In this document: piece after piece, positions 36,807 through 44,639 of the stretch
Layout of the letters: each line of letters starts with the position of its first letter
Position numbering within the stretch: position 1 is the stretch's first letter
Position numbers and translations under genes: made by a program
Notes under the pieces: model-generated
What the model saw: only the letters and a program-made list of their open reading frames with translations
Databases searched by the model: none
What the model was told of the DNA's origin: nothing
Source: Sphaerisporangium cinnabarinum
Lineage (GTDB): Bacteria; Actinomycetota; Actinomycetes; Actinomycetales; Cellulomonadaceae
Assembly (NCBI GenBank): GCA_003052455.1
Contig: QAPD01000008.1
Span: 1 to 55,219 of the forward strand
DNA: 55,219 bases
Direction of reading: 5' to 3'

Positions 36807-38540
36807 ATGCTCGTCAGCCTCTTGCGGACACGACTGCGTCCCTACCGGACGCCGGTCGCCGTCCTCCTCGTGCTCCAGCTCCTCGCGACGCTCGCGTCGC
36901 TCTACCTGCCGAGCCTCAACGCCGACGTCATCGACCAGGGCGTCACGCAGGGTGACACCGCCTACATCATGCGCACCGGCGGCCTCATGCTCCTCGTGAG
37001 CCTGGGCCAGGTCGTGTGCGCGGTCGCGGCCGTCTACTTCGGCGCGCGGGTCGCCATGTCGTTCGGCCGCGACGTCCGCGCCGACCTGTTCACCAACGTG
37101 CAGCGCTTCTCCGCGCAGGAGATGGGCCAGTTCGGCGCGCCGTCCCTCATCACCCGCACGACGAACGACGTGCAGCAGGTGCAGATGCTCGTGCTGCTGT
37201 CGCTGACCATCATGGTGATGGCGCCGATCATGCTGGTCGGCGGCGTCGTCATGGCGCTGCAGGAGAACGTCGAGCTCTCCGGGCTGCTGCTCGTCATCGT
37301 GCCCGTCCTCGGGGTGAGCGTCGGGCTCATCATCTGGCGGATGGTGCCCTACTTCCGGCAGATGCAGAAGAAGATCGACGGCATCAACGCCGTGCTGCGC
37401 GAGCAGATCACCGGCATCCGCGTGATCCGCGCGTTCGTGCGCGAGCGGCGCGAGGCCGAGCGGTTCGACGTCGCGAACGACGCCCTGTTCGACGTCTCGC
37501 TCAAGGCGGGCAAGCTCATGGCGCTCATGTTCCCGACCGTCATGCTCGTCATGAACGCGTCGAGCATCGCGGTCCTGTGGTTCGGCGGACGACAGATCGA
37601 TGCCGGCGACATGGAGGTCGGGGCGCTCACCGCGTTCCTGTCCTACCTCATGTACATCCTCATGGCCGTGATGATGTCGACGATGATGTTCATGATGGTG
37701 CCGCGCGCGGCCGTCTCCGCGGAGCGCATCACCGACGTCGTGCAGACCCGCGCGACGGTCGTCGAGCCCGAGCGGCCAGTCGCCCTCACCACGCGGACGG
37801 GCCGCGTCGAGCTCGACGGCGTCGAGTTCCGCTACCCCGGGGCCGAGGAGCCCGTGCTCCACGACGTCTCGTTCGTCGCCGAGCCCGGGCGGACGACGGC
37901 GATCATCGGCTCGACCGGCTCCGGCAAGACCACGCTGCTCAACCTCGTGCCGCGACTGTTCGACGTGACGGGCGGCGCCGTGCGGATCGACGGGACCGAC
38001 GTCCGCGACCTCACCGGCGCGGACCTCGGCTCGCTCCTCGGCCTCGTGCCGCAGAAGGCCTACCTCTTCTCCGGGACGGTCGCGGACAACCTCCGCTACG
38101 GCCGGCCGGACGCCACCGAGGAGCAGATGTGGGACGCCCTCGAGGTCGCGCAGGCGCGCGACTTCGTCGAGGCGCTCGACGGCGGCCTCGACGCGCCGGT
38201 CGCGCAGGGCGGCACGAACTTCTCGGGCGGTCAGCGCCAGCGGCTCGCGATCGCCCGGGCGATCGTGCGCGACCCCGCGGTCTACCTGTTCGACGACTCG
38301 TTCTCCGCGCTCGACTACGCGACGGACGCCCGCCTGCGTGCGGCGCTCGCACCCCGCACGCGGCGCTCGACCGTGATCGTCGTGGCACAGCGGGTCGCGA
38401 CGATCCGGGGCGCCGACCAGATCCTCGTGCTCGACCACGGCCGCATCGTCGGTCGTGGCACGCACGCCGAGCTCCTCGAGTCCAACGAGACGTACCAGGA
38501 GATCGTCTACTCCCAGCTCTCGATCGAGGAGGCAGCATGA
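36807..38540 (+). CDS. ABC exporter half-transporter, degenerate-site subunit
   Basis: A 577-residue type IV ABC exporter subunit with six helices (about 15-300) then an ATPase domain. Walker A is IIGSTGSGKTTLLNL and the signature NFSGGQRQRLAIARAI. Walker B reads VYLFDDSFSALD, with Asp where the catalytic Glu normally sits. This degenerate site is the mark of one half of a heterodimeric exporter such as LmrCD or TM287/288. The stop overlaps the next start (ATGA). AGGAA precedes the ATG. Probable multidrug or lipid efflux under control of the TetR gene upstream. Confidence 0.94.
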   Translation: MLVSLLRTRLRPYRTPVAVLLVLQLLATLASLYLPSLNADVIDQGVTQGDTAYIMRTGGLMLLVSLGQVVCAVAAVYFGARVAMSFGRDVRADLFTNVQRFSAQEMGQFGAPSLITRTTNDVQQVQMLVLLSLTIMVMAPIMLVGGVVMALQENVELSGLLLVIVPVLGVSVGLIIWRMVPYFRQMQKKIDGINAVLREQITGIRVIRAFVRERREAERFDVANDALFDVSLKAGKLMALMFPTVMLVMNASSIAVLWFGGRQIDAGDMEVGALTAFLSYLMYILMAVMMSTMMFMMVPRAAVSAERITDVVQTRATVVEPERPVALTTRTGRVELDGVEFRYPGAEEPVLHDVSFVAEPGRTTAIIGSTGSGKTTLLNLVPRLFDVTGGAVRIDGTDVRDLTGADLGSLLGLVPQKAYLFSGTVADNLRYGRPDATEEQMWDALEVAQARDFVEALDGGLDAPVAQGGTNFSGGQRQRLAIARAIVRDPAVYLFDDSFSALDYATDARLRAALAPRTRRSTVIVVAQRVATIRGADQILVLDHGRIVGRGTHAELLESNETYQEIVYSQLSIEEAA

Positions 38541-40648
38541 GCGGCGAGCAGGACGCCTCGCGCACGCCCGCGACGTCGGGCGCGGCCTCGCCCGAGGGCG
38601 CACCCGCGGCGGCCGGCACGGAGCGCGACGTCGCCCGGACCCGGCTCGCGGGCCGACCCCGCGGTGGCGGCGGGCACGGTCCCATGGGTGGCATGGGCGT
38701 CCCCGGGGAGAAGGCGCTCGACTTCAAGGGCTCCCTGCGCCGGTTCGTGGCCTCGCTGCGCCCCGAGCGGGTGCCGATCGTCGCCGTCGTGATCCTCGGC
38801 GTGGTGTCCGTGGCGCTCGCGGTCGCCGGGCCGAAGCTCCTCGGCAACGCGACGAACATCATCTTCGCGGGCGTGGTCGGCTCGCAGCTCCCGGCCGGCG
38901 TCACCCAGCAGCAGGCCGTCGAGGCGCTGCGGGCGCAGGGGCAGGACCAGGTCGCCGACCTCGTCTCGGGCGTGCCGGGGCTCGTGCCGGGAGAGGGCAT
39001 CGACTTCACCGCGCTCGCGACCGTGCTCGCGTGGGTGCTCGCCGTGTACGTCGGCTCGTTCCTCTTCGGCTGGCTCCAGGGCCGGATCACGGCGATCGTC
39101 GTGCAGCGCACCGTCTACCGGCTGCGGGGCGAGGTCCAGGCCAAGCTGGGGCGCCTGCCGCTGTCGTACTTCGACCGCAACCCGCGCGGCGAGATCCTCT
39201 CGCGCGTGACGAACGACATCGACAACATCTCCCAGACGCTCACGCAGACGCTGTCGCAGCTCGTGACGTCCGTGCTCACCGTGGTCGGCGTGCTCGGTGT
39301 GATGTTCTGGATCTCGCCGCTGCTCGCGGTCGTCGCGCTCGTGACGGTGCCGCTCTCCGTGGTCGTCACGACGCAGATCGCCAAGCGGTCCCAGCCGCAG
39401 TTCATCCGGCAGTGGGCCGCGACGGGCCGCCTCAACGCGCACATCGAGGAGATGTACACGGGCCACACGCTGGTCAAGGTCTACGGCCACCAGCAGGCCG
39501 CGATCGACGACTTCGAGCGCGAGAACGCGGCCCTCTACGACGCGAGCTTCCGCGCGCAGTTCATCTCCGGCACCATCCAGCCGGCGATGGGCTTCCTCGC
39601 GAACCTCAACTACGTGATCGTCGCGGTCGTGGGCGGCCTGCGGGTCGCGTCGGGCACGATGACGCTCGGCGACGTGCAGGCGTTCATCCAGTACTCGCGG
39701 CAGTTCACGCAGCCCATCACGCAGATCGCGTCGATGATGAACCTGCTCCAGTCGGGCGTCGCGTCGGCGGAGCGCGTCTACGACCTGCTCGACGCCCACG
39801 AGCAGACGCCGGACCCGTCGCCCGCGGCGACGGTGGACCCGGTGCGCGGACGCGTCGCGTTCGAGGACGTCTCGTTCTCCTACGACCCGGACGTCCCGCT
39901 CATCGAGCACCTCGACCTCGTCGTGGAGCCCGGGCAGACGATCGCGATCGTCGGGCCCACGGGCGCGGGCAAGACGACGCTCGTCAACCTGCTCATGCGG
40001 TTCTACGACGTGGACGGGGGCCGGATCACGCTCGACGGCGTGGACACGCGGGACATGACGCGCGACGACCTGCGCTCCGACATCGGGATGGTCCTGCAGG
40101 ACACGTGGCTCTTCAAGGGCACGATCGAGGAGAACCTGCGCTACGGCGTGCGCGACGGCCGCACCGTGGACGACGAGGCGTTCCTCGCCGCCACGCGCGC
40201 GACCCACGTCGACCCGTTCGTGCGCACGCTGCCCGACGGGTACGCCACGGTGATCGACGACGAGGGCTCGAGCGTGAGCGCGGGGGAGAAGCAGCTCCTG
40301 ACGATCGCGCGCGCGTTCCTCGCCGACCCGGCGATCCTCGTGCTCGACGAGGCGACGAGCTCCGTGGACACGCGCACGGAGGTGCTCGTGCAGCAGGCGA
40401 TGAACGCGCTGCGCGAGGGCCGCACGTCGTTCGTCATCGCCCACCGCCTCTCGACGATCCGCGACGCGGACACGATCCTCGTCATGGAGCACGGCTCGAT
40501 CGTCGAGCAGGGCTCGCACGACGAGCTGCTCGCGGCGGGCGGCGCCTACGCCCGGCTGTACGAGAGCCAGTTCGCGGCGCCGCTCGGCGCCGAGGCGGAG
40601 GACCCGGAGGGCGTGGGCGCTCCCGCGGGCGGTCCCGCGGGGCGCTGA
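38537..40648 (+). CDS. ABC exporter half-transporter, catalytic subunit
   Basis: A 703-residue partner of the preceding gene. A 70-residue disordered Gly/Ala/Pro-rich N-terminus (with GGGGHGPMGGMGVPGEKALD) precedes six membrane helices. An insertion after TM1 holds LPAGVTQQQAVEALRAQGQD, an extracellular segment typical of this actinobacterial pair. The ATPase has GPTGAGKTTLVNLLMRFYD, signature VSAGEKQLLTIARAFL and the canonical VLDEATSSVD with catalytic Glu. Together with the DD-type partner it makes an asymmetric heterodimer. A hairpin terminator follows. Confidence 0.95.
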   Translation: MSGEQDASRTPATSGAASPEGAPAAAGTERDVARTRLAGRPRGGGGHGPMGGMGVPGEKALDFKGSLRRFVASLRPERVPIVAVVILGVVSVALAVAGPKLLGNATNIIFAGVVGSQLPAGVTQQQAVEALRAQGQDQVADLVSGVPGLVPGEGIDFTALATVLAWVLAVYVGSFLFGWLQGRITAIVVQRTVYRLRGEVQAKLGRLPLSYFDRNPRGEILSRVTNDIDNISQTLTQTLSQLVTSVLTVVGVLGVMFWISPLLAVVALVTVPLSVVVTTQIAKRSQPQFIRQWAATGRLNAHIEEMYTGHTLVKVYGHQQAAIDDFERENAALYDASFRAQFISGTIQPAMGFLANLNYVIVAVVGGLRVASGTMTLGDVQAFIQYSRQFTQPITQIASMMNLLQSGVASAERVYDLLDAHEQTPDPSPAATVDPVRGRVAFEDVSFSYDPDVPLIEHLDLVVEPGQTIAIVGPTGAGKTTLVNLLMRFYDVDGGRITLDGVDTRDMTRDDLRSDIGMVLQDTWLFKGTIEENLRYGVRDGRTVDDEAFLAATRATHVDPFVRTLPDGYATVIDDEGSSVSAGEKQLLTIARAFLADPAILVLDEATSSVDTRTEVLVQQAMNALREGRTSFVIAHRLSTIRDADTILVMEHGSIVEQGSHDELLAAGGAYARLYESQFAAPLGAEAEDPEGVGAPAGGPAGR

Positions 40649-40654
40649 CACGTT

Positions 40655-40704
40655 GCGGCCCGCACCCCTGCCCACCCCGAGGGGTGAGTCGAGGTGCGGG
40701 CCGC
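40655..40704. terminator. Bidirectional hairpin between the ABC and sulfur operons
   Basis: GCGGCCCGCACC (40655-40666) pairs perfectly with GGTGCGGGCCGC (40693-40704). Within the 26-base loop CCCC/GGGG can pair again. It lies between convergent genes. Confidence 0.8.
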
Positions 40705-40726
40705 GTGCGGTCCGGCGCCGTCGCGC

Positions 40727-40999
40727 TCAGGCGAGCGAGAGGAAGAGCTTCTCGAGCTTGGCCACGTCGAGCGTCGGGTCCTCGCCGTCCTCGGCCGGCT
40801 CGGTGAGGCACTGACGCATGCCGGACGCGATGATCGCGAACCCGGCGCGGTCCAGGGCCCGCGAGACGGCCGAGAGCTGCGTGACGACGTCCTCGCAGTC
40901 CCGCCCTTCGTCGAGCATGCGCACGACGGCCGCGAGCTGGCCCTGGGCGCGCTTGAGCCGGTTGGCGACCTTGCCCATGTCGGTGGGGTCGAGCTCCAC
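40727..40999 (-). CDS. cstR: CsoR-family regulator of the CstR (persulfide-sensing) type
   Basis: A 90-residue all-helical repressor of the CsoR/RcnR family (N-terminal MGKVANRLKRAQGQLAAVVR). The conserved cysteines are C35 (GRDCEDVV) and C64 (MRQCL), 29 apart as in the family. The copper-ligand His that belongs four residues before the second Cys is Gly here (G60), which excludes the CsoR copper site and matches CstR, where the two cysteines form di- to tetrasulfide links. Rhodaneses and a CoA-disulfide reductase in the same operon agree. GTG 40999 has AGGAG 8 bases upstream. Probable target: the palindrome at 43466-43481. Confidence 0.85.
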   Translation of the reverse strand: MELDPTDMGKVANRLKRAQGQLAAVVRMLDEGRDCEDVVTQLSAVSRALDRAGFAIIASGMRQCLTEPAEDGEDPTLDVAKLEKLFLSLA

Positions 41000-41106
41000 G
41001 ATCGTTTCTCCTGCGTTCGTCGGTTCTGGTCTCGGTGTTCGTCGTGCTGAGGCCGGCAGCGGGCTGCCGTCGTGGCGCGGCCCCGGGGTCTCCCGGGCGG
41101 GTCGCG

Positions 41107-41223
41107 TCAGGCGCAGGTGCAGCGCTGCTCGGGCGGCACCTCGGCCATGACCTCGTCGGCGTGCATGCCGCAGCCGGTCCAGGTGGTCTTGCCGCACGTG
41201 CGGCACAGGGCGGGACTGCACAT
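41107..41223 (-). CDS. Cys-rich 38-residue miniprotein
   Basis: A short gene with GAGGAG upstream of the ATG. The product has six cysteines in 38 residues: C2, C7, C10 (CRTCGK), C18 (TGCGMH) and C35/C37 (RCTCA at the C-terminus), plus His21. Similar tiny proteins occur in actinobacteria as unnamed hypotheticals. The spacing suggests a zinc or sulfane-sulfur carrier site. It is encoded between the rhodanese and the CstR-like regulator, which argues for a role in persulfide or metal handling; this is inference. Confidence 0.75.
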   Translation of the reverse strand: MCSPALCRTCGKTTWTGCGMHADEVMAEVPPEQRCTCA

Positions 41224-41242
41224 GGTGTGTCTCCTCGGGAGT

Positions 41243-41280
41243 GGGGTGTCGATCAGGGGTGGGGGGCGTCGATCAGGGGT
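41243..41280 (-). repeat. Two 18-bp direct repeats ahead of the miniprotein gene
   Basis: GGGGTGTCGATCAGGGGT (41243-41260) recurs as GGGGCGTCGATCAGGGGT (41263-41280), period 20, with one mismatch. On the operon's coding strand each copy reads ACCCCTGATCGAC..., so it carries an ACCCC half like the CstR-type operator. It lies 20-60 bases before the miniprotein start. Confidence 0.6.
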
Positions 41281-41333
41281 AGGGGTTCGTCGCTCGGTGG
41301 GGCCGGGGCCGGCCCGCGCGCGGAGGTGCAGGA

Positions 41334-41693
41334 TCAGCGTCGCACGGCTCCGCCCGCGGCCTGCCACGCGCCGAGCCCGCCGGACAGGCTCGTCGCGGCG
41401 TAGCCGAGCGAGCGGAGCTGGCGGGCGGCGGTGCGCGAGCGCATCCCCGACGCGCACACGACGACGACGGTCGCGCCGTCCTTCAGCCGCCGCGGCGCGG
41501 CGGAGGGGACGTCGGCGAGCGGCACGTGCACGGCCTGAGGTGCGTGCCCGGCGCGCCACTCGTCGCGCTCGCGCACGTCGAGGAGCGTCGCGCCGTCGCG
41601 GACGAGCTGCACCGCGGTGGTGGCGTCGACGGCCGGGCGCAGGCCGCCGTCGTCGGACGAGCGGGAGAACAGGCGGCGGAGGCGGTCGATCAT
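41334..41693 (-). CDS. Rhodanese-like sulfurtransferase
   Basis: A 119-residue single rhodanese domain after a short basic helix (IDRLRRLFSRSSD). LLDVRERDEWRAGHAPQAVH is the conserved CH2A-type region, and the active-site Cys is in VVVVCASGMRSRTAARQL, a six-residue loop suited to sulfur rather than phosphate. The end LSGGLGAWQAAGG is typical. It moves sulfane sulfur between thiols in the cytosol. ATG 41693 overlaps the stop of the CoA-disulfide reductase gene by 4 bases. Confidence 0.92.
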   Translation of the reverse strand: MIDRLRRLFSRSSDDGGLRPAVDATTAVQLVRDGATLLDVRERDEWRAGHAPQAVHVPLADVPSAAPRRLKDGATVVVVCASGMRSRTAARQLRSLGYAATSLSGGLGAWQAAGGAVRR

Positions 41694-43456
41694 GCGGGGA
41701 CTCCTTCGAGGGTGCGCGCGGCGCGCGGCGTGGTGGTCAGGGTGAGCCAGCCGCCGGAGAGGTTGCGCGCGTCGAGCCCGGCGGCGAGCAGGACACGGGT
41801 CGCGAGGTAGGAGCGCACGCCGCTCGCGCAGTGCACGGCGACGGGGCGCCCCGCCGCGGCGGCGCGCACCTCACCGAGCCGCTCGCGCAGCTCGGTGTGC
41901 GGCACGTTGAGAGCCCCGTCGAGGTGGCCCCCGGCGTGCTCGGCGCGCGACCGGACGTCGAGCACGAGGGAGGTCGCGACGACCTCGTCGAGGTCGGCCG
42001 CGTGCCACTGCGGCATGGTGCCGTCGAGCACGTTCTGGGCGACGAACCCCAGCATGTTGACGACGTCCTTGGCGGCGCCGTGGGGCGGGGCGTACGCGAG
42101 CTCGAGCTCGGCGAGGTCGTCGGCGGTGAGCCCGGCGCGCAGCGCGGTCGCGAGCACGTCGATGCGCTTGTCCACCCCCGCGCGGCCCACGGCCTGCGCG
42201 CCGAGCAGGCGGCCGTCGGGCGCGAAGCTCGCCGTCGCGTGCACGGGCTCGGCCCCGGGGAACCAGCCCGCGTGGTGGGCCGCGTGGACGCGCACCTGCT
42301 CGTGCGCGACGTCGGCCGCCGCCAGGGTGGCGTGGTTCGGCCCGGTCACGGCGGCGGTGAGGCCGAACACGCGCACGATCGCCGTCCCGAGCACGGGCGC
42401 CTGCGGCGTGGTGCGGTGCCCGGTCATCGCGTCCGCGGCGCGGCGGCCCTGGCGGTTGGCCGGGCCCGCGAGCGGGACGGGGCCGGTCGCGCCGGTCACG
42501 GCGTGCACGACCTCGACGGCGTCACCGACGGCCCACACGTGCGGGTCGGACGTGCGCTGGTCGCCGTCGACGCGGATCGCGCCGCGCTCGCCGAGGGCGA
42601 GCCCGGCTGCCGCCGCGAGGTCGCTCGCGGGCCGCACACCCACGCTGACGAGCACCACGTCGGCGTCGAGGGCCGTGCCGTCCGTGAGCTCGAGCGCGAC
42701 GGCGTGGTCCGCGCCCGCCGGCTGCGGCACGACGGCGCTCGCGGAGGTCCCGAGGTGCAGCCCGACCCCGTGGTCGCGCAGCTCGTCCGCCAGCAGCGGC
42801 GCGAGGTCCGGTTCCAGCGGCGGGAGCACCTGGTCGGCGCGCTCGACGACGTCGACCGTGAGGCCCCGCCCGACGAGCGCCTCCACGGCCTCGAGCCCGA
42901 TGAAGCCCGCACCGACGACGACGGCCCGCACCGGGGCCGTGCGGCCGTCGGCCACCTCAGCCTCGAGCTCGGCGAGCCGGCCGGTGAGGGCGTCCAGGTC
43001 GCCGATCGTCCGCAGCGTGTGCACGGCCGGGTGGTCCAGCCCCGTGACGGGCGGGAGGACCGTCGTCGCGCCCGGTGCGAGGAGGAGCGCGTCGTAGCCG
43101 AGCTCGTACGTCCCGCCCTCGGCGGCGACGGTGACGGTGCGCGCGGCGCGGTCGACCGCGGTGACGCGGTGGCGCGTGCGCACGTCGAGGTCGAGGCTCG
43201 CGCGGAGCGAGCCGGGCGTGTGCAGCAGGAGGGTGTCGCGGTCCGCGATCTCGCCCGACACCTGGTACGGCAGGCCGCAGCCCGCGAACGAGACGTGGTC
43301 GGACTGCTCGAGCACGATGATCGACGCGCGCTCGTCGAGGCGGCGGGCGCGCGCGGCGGCGCTCATGCCGCCCGCGACGCCGCCGACGACGACGATGCGG
43401 CGGGCGCCGTCGAGGTCGGACGGAGGGGTCGTCGAGCCGGGAGTCGAAGGGATCAT
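41690..43456 (-). CDS. CoA-disulfide reductase-rhodanese fusion (FAD/NAD(P)H)
   Basis: A 588-residue two-part enzyme. The N-terminal 450 residues are a pyridine-nucleotide disulfide oxidoreductase: FAD loop VVVGGVAGGMSAAARARRLD, the single redox Cys in SFAGCGLPYQVSGEI, NAD(P)H loop VVVGAGFIGLEAVEAL, and FAD loop VWAVGDAVEVV. The last 110 residues are a rhodanese domain with active-site Cys in VAVHCASGVRSYL. Such fusions reduce CoA disulfide or CoA-persulfide and polysulfides. First gene of the sulfur operon; ATG 43456 is leaderless, 6 bases after TATCGT, with the operator just upstream. Confidence 0.93.
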   Translation of the reverse strand: MIPSTPGSTTPPSDLDGARRIVVVGGVAGGMSAAARARRLDERASIIVLEQSDHVSFAGCGLPYQVSGEIADRDTLLLHTPGSLRASLDLDVRTRHRVTAVDRAARTVTVAAEGGTYELGYDALLLAPGATTVLPPVTGLDHPAVHTLRTIGDLDALTGRLAELEAEVADGRTAPVRAVVVGAGFIGLEAVEALVGRGLTVDVVERADQVLPPLEPDLAPLLADELRDHGVGLHLGTSASAVVPQPAGADHAVALELTDGTALDADVVLVSVGVRPASDLAAAAGLALGERGAIRVDGDQRTSDPHVWAVGDAVEVVHAVTGATGPVPLAGPANRQGRRAADAMTGHRTTPQAPVLGTAIVRVFGLTAAVTGPNHATLAAADVAHEQVRVHAAHHAGWFPGAEPVHATASFAPDGRLLGAQAVGRAGVDKRIDVLATALRAGLTADDLAELELAYAPPHGAAKDVVNMLGFVAQNVLDGTMPQWHAADLDEVVATSLVLDVRSRAEHAGGHLDGALNVPHTELRERLGEVRAAAAGRPVAVHCASGVRSYLATRVLLAAGLDARNLSGGWLTLTTTPRAARTLEGVPA

Positions 43457-43462
43457 GCTCCG

Positions 43463-43481
43463 ACGATACCCCCGGGGGTAT
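43463..43481 (-). promoter_or_regulatory. CstR/CsoR-type operator over the sulfur-operon promoter
   Basis: ATACCCCCGGGGGTAT (43466-43481) is a perfect 16-bp palindrome of the form bound by CsoR/CstR repressors. Its left edge overlaps the minus-strand -10 TATCGT (complement of 43463-43468), which ends 6 bases before ATG 43456. A candidate -35 TTGCGT lies 19 bases upstream on the same strand. Binding would block the promoter. Confidence 0.85.
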
Positions 43482-43607
43482 TGCTTGACGCAAGTCGACG
43501 GGCTGAGAGGTGGGTCACGGGACGCCCCGGGCGCGGGCGCGGCTGCTCACAGCCGACGGACAGCCGTGGCATCCCGGCAGCACACGCACGCTTCGTAGAC
43601 ACGGCCC

Positions 43608-44639
43608 ATGAGCACTCCCACCCCGCCCCCCGCCTCGTCCGCCTCGTCCGCGCCGCCCGCGCCCCGACGCCGACCGCGGTGGCGTGCCGCGCTCGTCACC
43701 ACCCTTGCGGTGCTGCTCCCGCTGGGTGGCGCCTCGGCGTGGGCGCTGGACCGGTTCGTCGTCGAGCACGTCGAGATCGCCGACGTGTCGGCCTACGAGG
43801 CCTCGCAGGGTCTCGACGCACACGGGACGTCGAGCCAGGGCGCGACGGCGGACGACGGCGCGGGCACCTCGGCGGGCACCGGCGCGGTCGACGGCGACAC
43901 GTACACGTCCGACGCCACGAGCATCACGGTCTCCCGGGTGACCACCGGGTCGGGCGACGCCACCCTGACGTACTACGTGGCCGACGTCGTGCTCTCCGAC
44001 ATGACGGACCTGCGCTCCGCGTTCGCCCAGGACGCGTTCGGCACGAACATCACGGAGAAGACGTCGGACATCGCCGCCGACAACGGTGCCGTCCTCGCGG
44101 TCAACGGCGACTACTACGGGTTCCGCGACACCGGCATCGTCGTCCGCAACGGCGTCGTGTACCGGGACGAGGGCGCGCGCGAGGGCCTCGCGCTCTACCG
44201 CGACGGTCACGTCGAGGTCTACGACGAGACGACGACGGACGCGCAGAGCCTCGTCGACGCCGGGGTGTGGAACACGCTGTCGTTCGGGCCCTCGCTCGTC
44301 GAGGACGGCGAGGTGGTGGCCGGGATCGAGGACGTCGAGGTCGACACGAACGTCGGGAACCACTCGATCCAGGGCGAGCAGCCGCGCACGGCGATCGGGG
44401 TCGTCGACGCGAACCACCTCCTCCTGGTCGTCGTGGACGGCCGTCAGGAGGGCTACTCGCGCGGCGCGACGACGACCGAGCTCGCCGGGATCCTGCAGGG
44501 CCTCGGCGCGACAACCGCGTACAACATCGACGGCGGCGGGTCCTCGACCCTCTGGTTCGACGGCGAGGTCGTCAACAGCCCGTCGCAGGGTCGGGAGCGC
44601 GGCACGTCCGACGTCCTCTACGTCGCGGACGGTGCCTGA
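43608..44639 (+). CDS. Phosphodiester glycosidase family protein (NAGPA domain)
   Basis: A 343-residue exported or anchored enzyme. A Pro/Ser-rich cytoplasmic start and one hydrophobic segment (ALVTTLAVLLPLGGASAWAL) precede an Asp/Thr-rich spacer and the NAGPA domain (about 100-343). That domain has NGDYYGFRDTGIVVRNGVVY, RTAIGVVDANHLLLVVVDGR and the conserved YNIDGGGSSTLWFDG. The family includes the lysosomal uncovering enzyme; bacterial members probably cut glycosyl phosphodiesters in wall or capsular polymers. TAGACA ends 6 bases before the ATG (leaderless-like). Stop overlaps the next start (TGATG). Confidence 0.9.
   Translation: MSTPTPPPASSASSAPPAPRRRPRWRAALVTTLAVLLPLGGASAWALDRFVVEHVEIADVSAYEASQGLDAHGTSSQGATADDGAGTSAGTGAVDGDTYTSDATSITVSRVTTGSGDATLTYYVADVVLSDMTDLRSAFAQDAFGTNITEKTSDIAADNGAVLAVNGDYYGFRDTGIVVRNGVVYRDEGAREGLALYRDGHVEVYDETTTDAQSLVDAGVWNTLSFGPSLVEDGEVVAGIEDVEVDTNVGNHSIQGEQPRTAIGVVDANHLLLVVVDGRQEGYSRGATTTELAGILQGLGATTAYNIDGGGSSTLWFDGEVVNSPSQGRERGTSDVLYVADGA

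Noticed and set aside
38537-40648. Prophage- or island-like origin for the ABC exporter pair
   Set aside because: Codon use, operon layout and TetR linkage look like ordinary chromosomal genes; there are no mobility genes or repeats.
40727-40999. Copper-sensing CsoR regulator
   Set aside because: The His of the C-H-C copper site is Gly, and there is no copper ATPase or chaperone nearby; the neighbours are sulfurtransferases.
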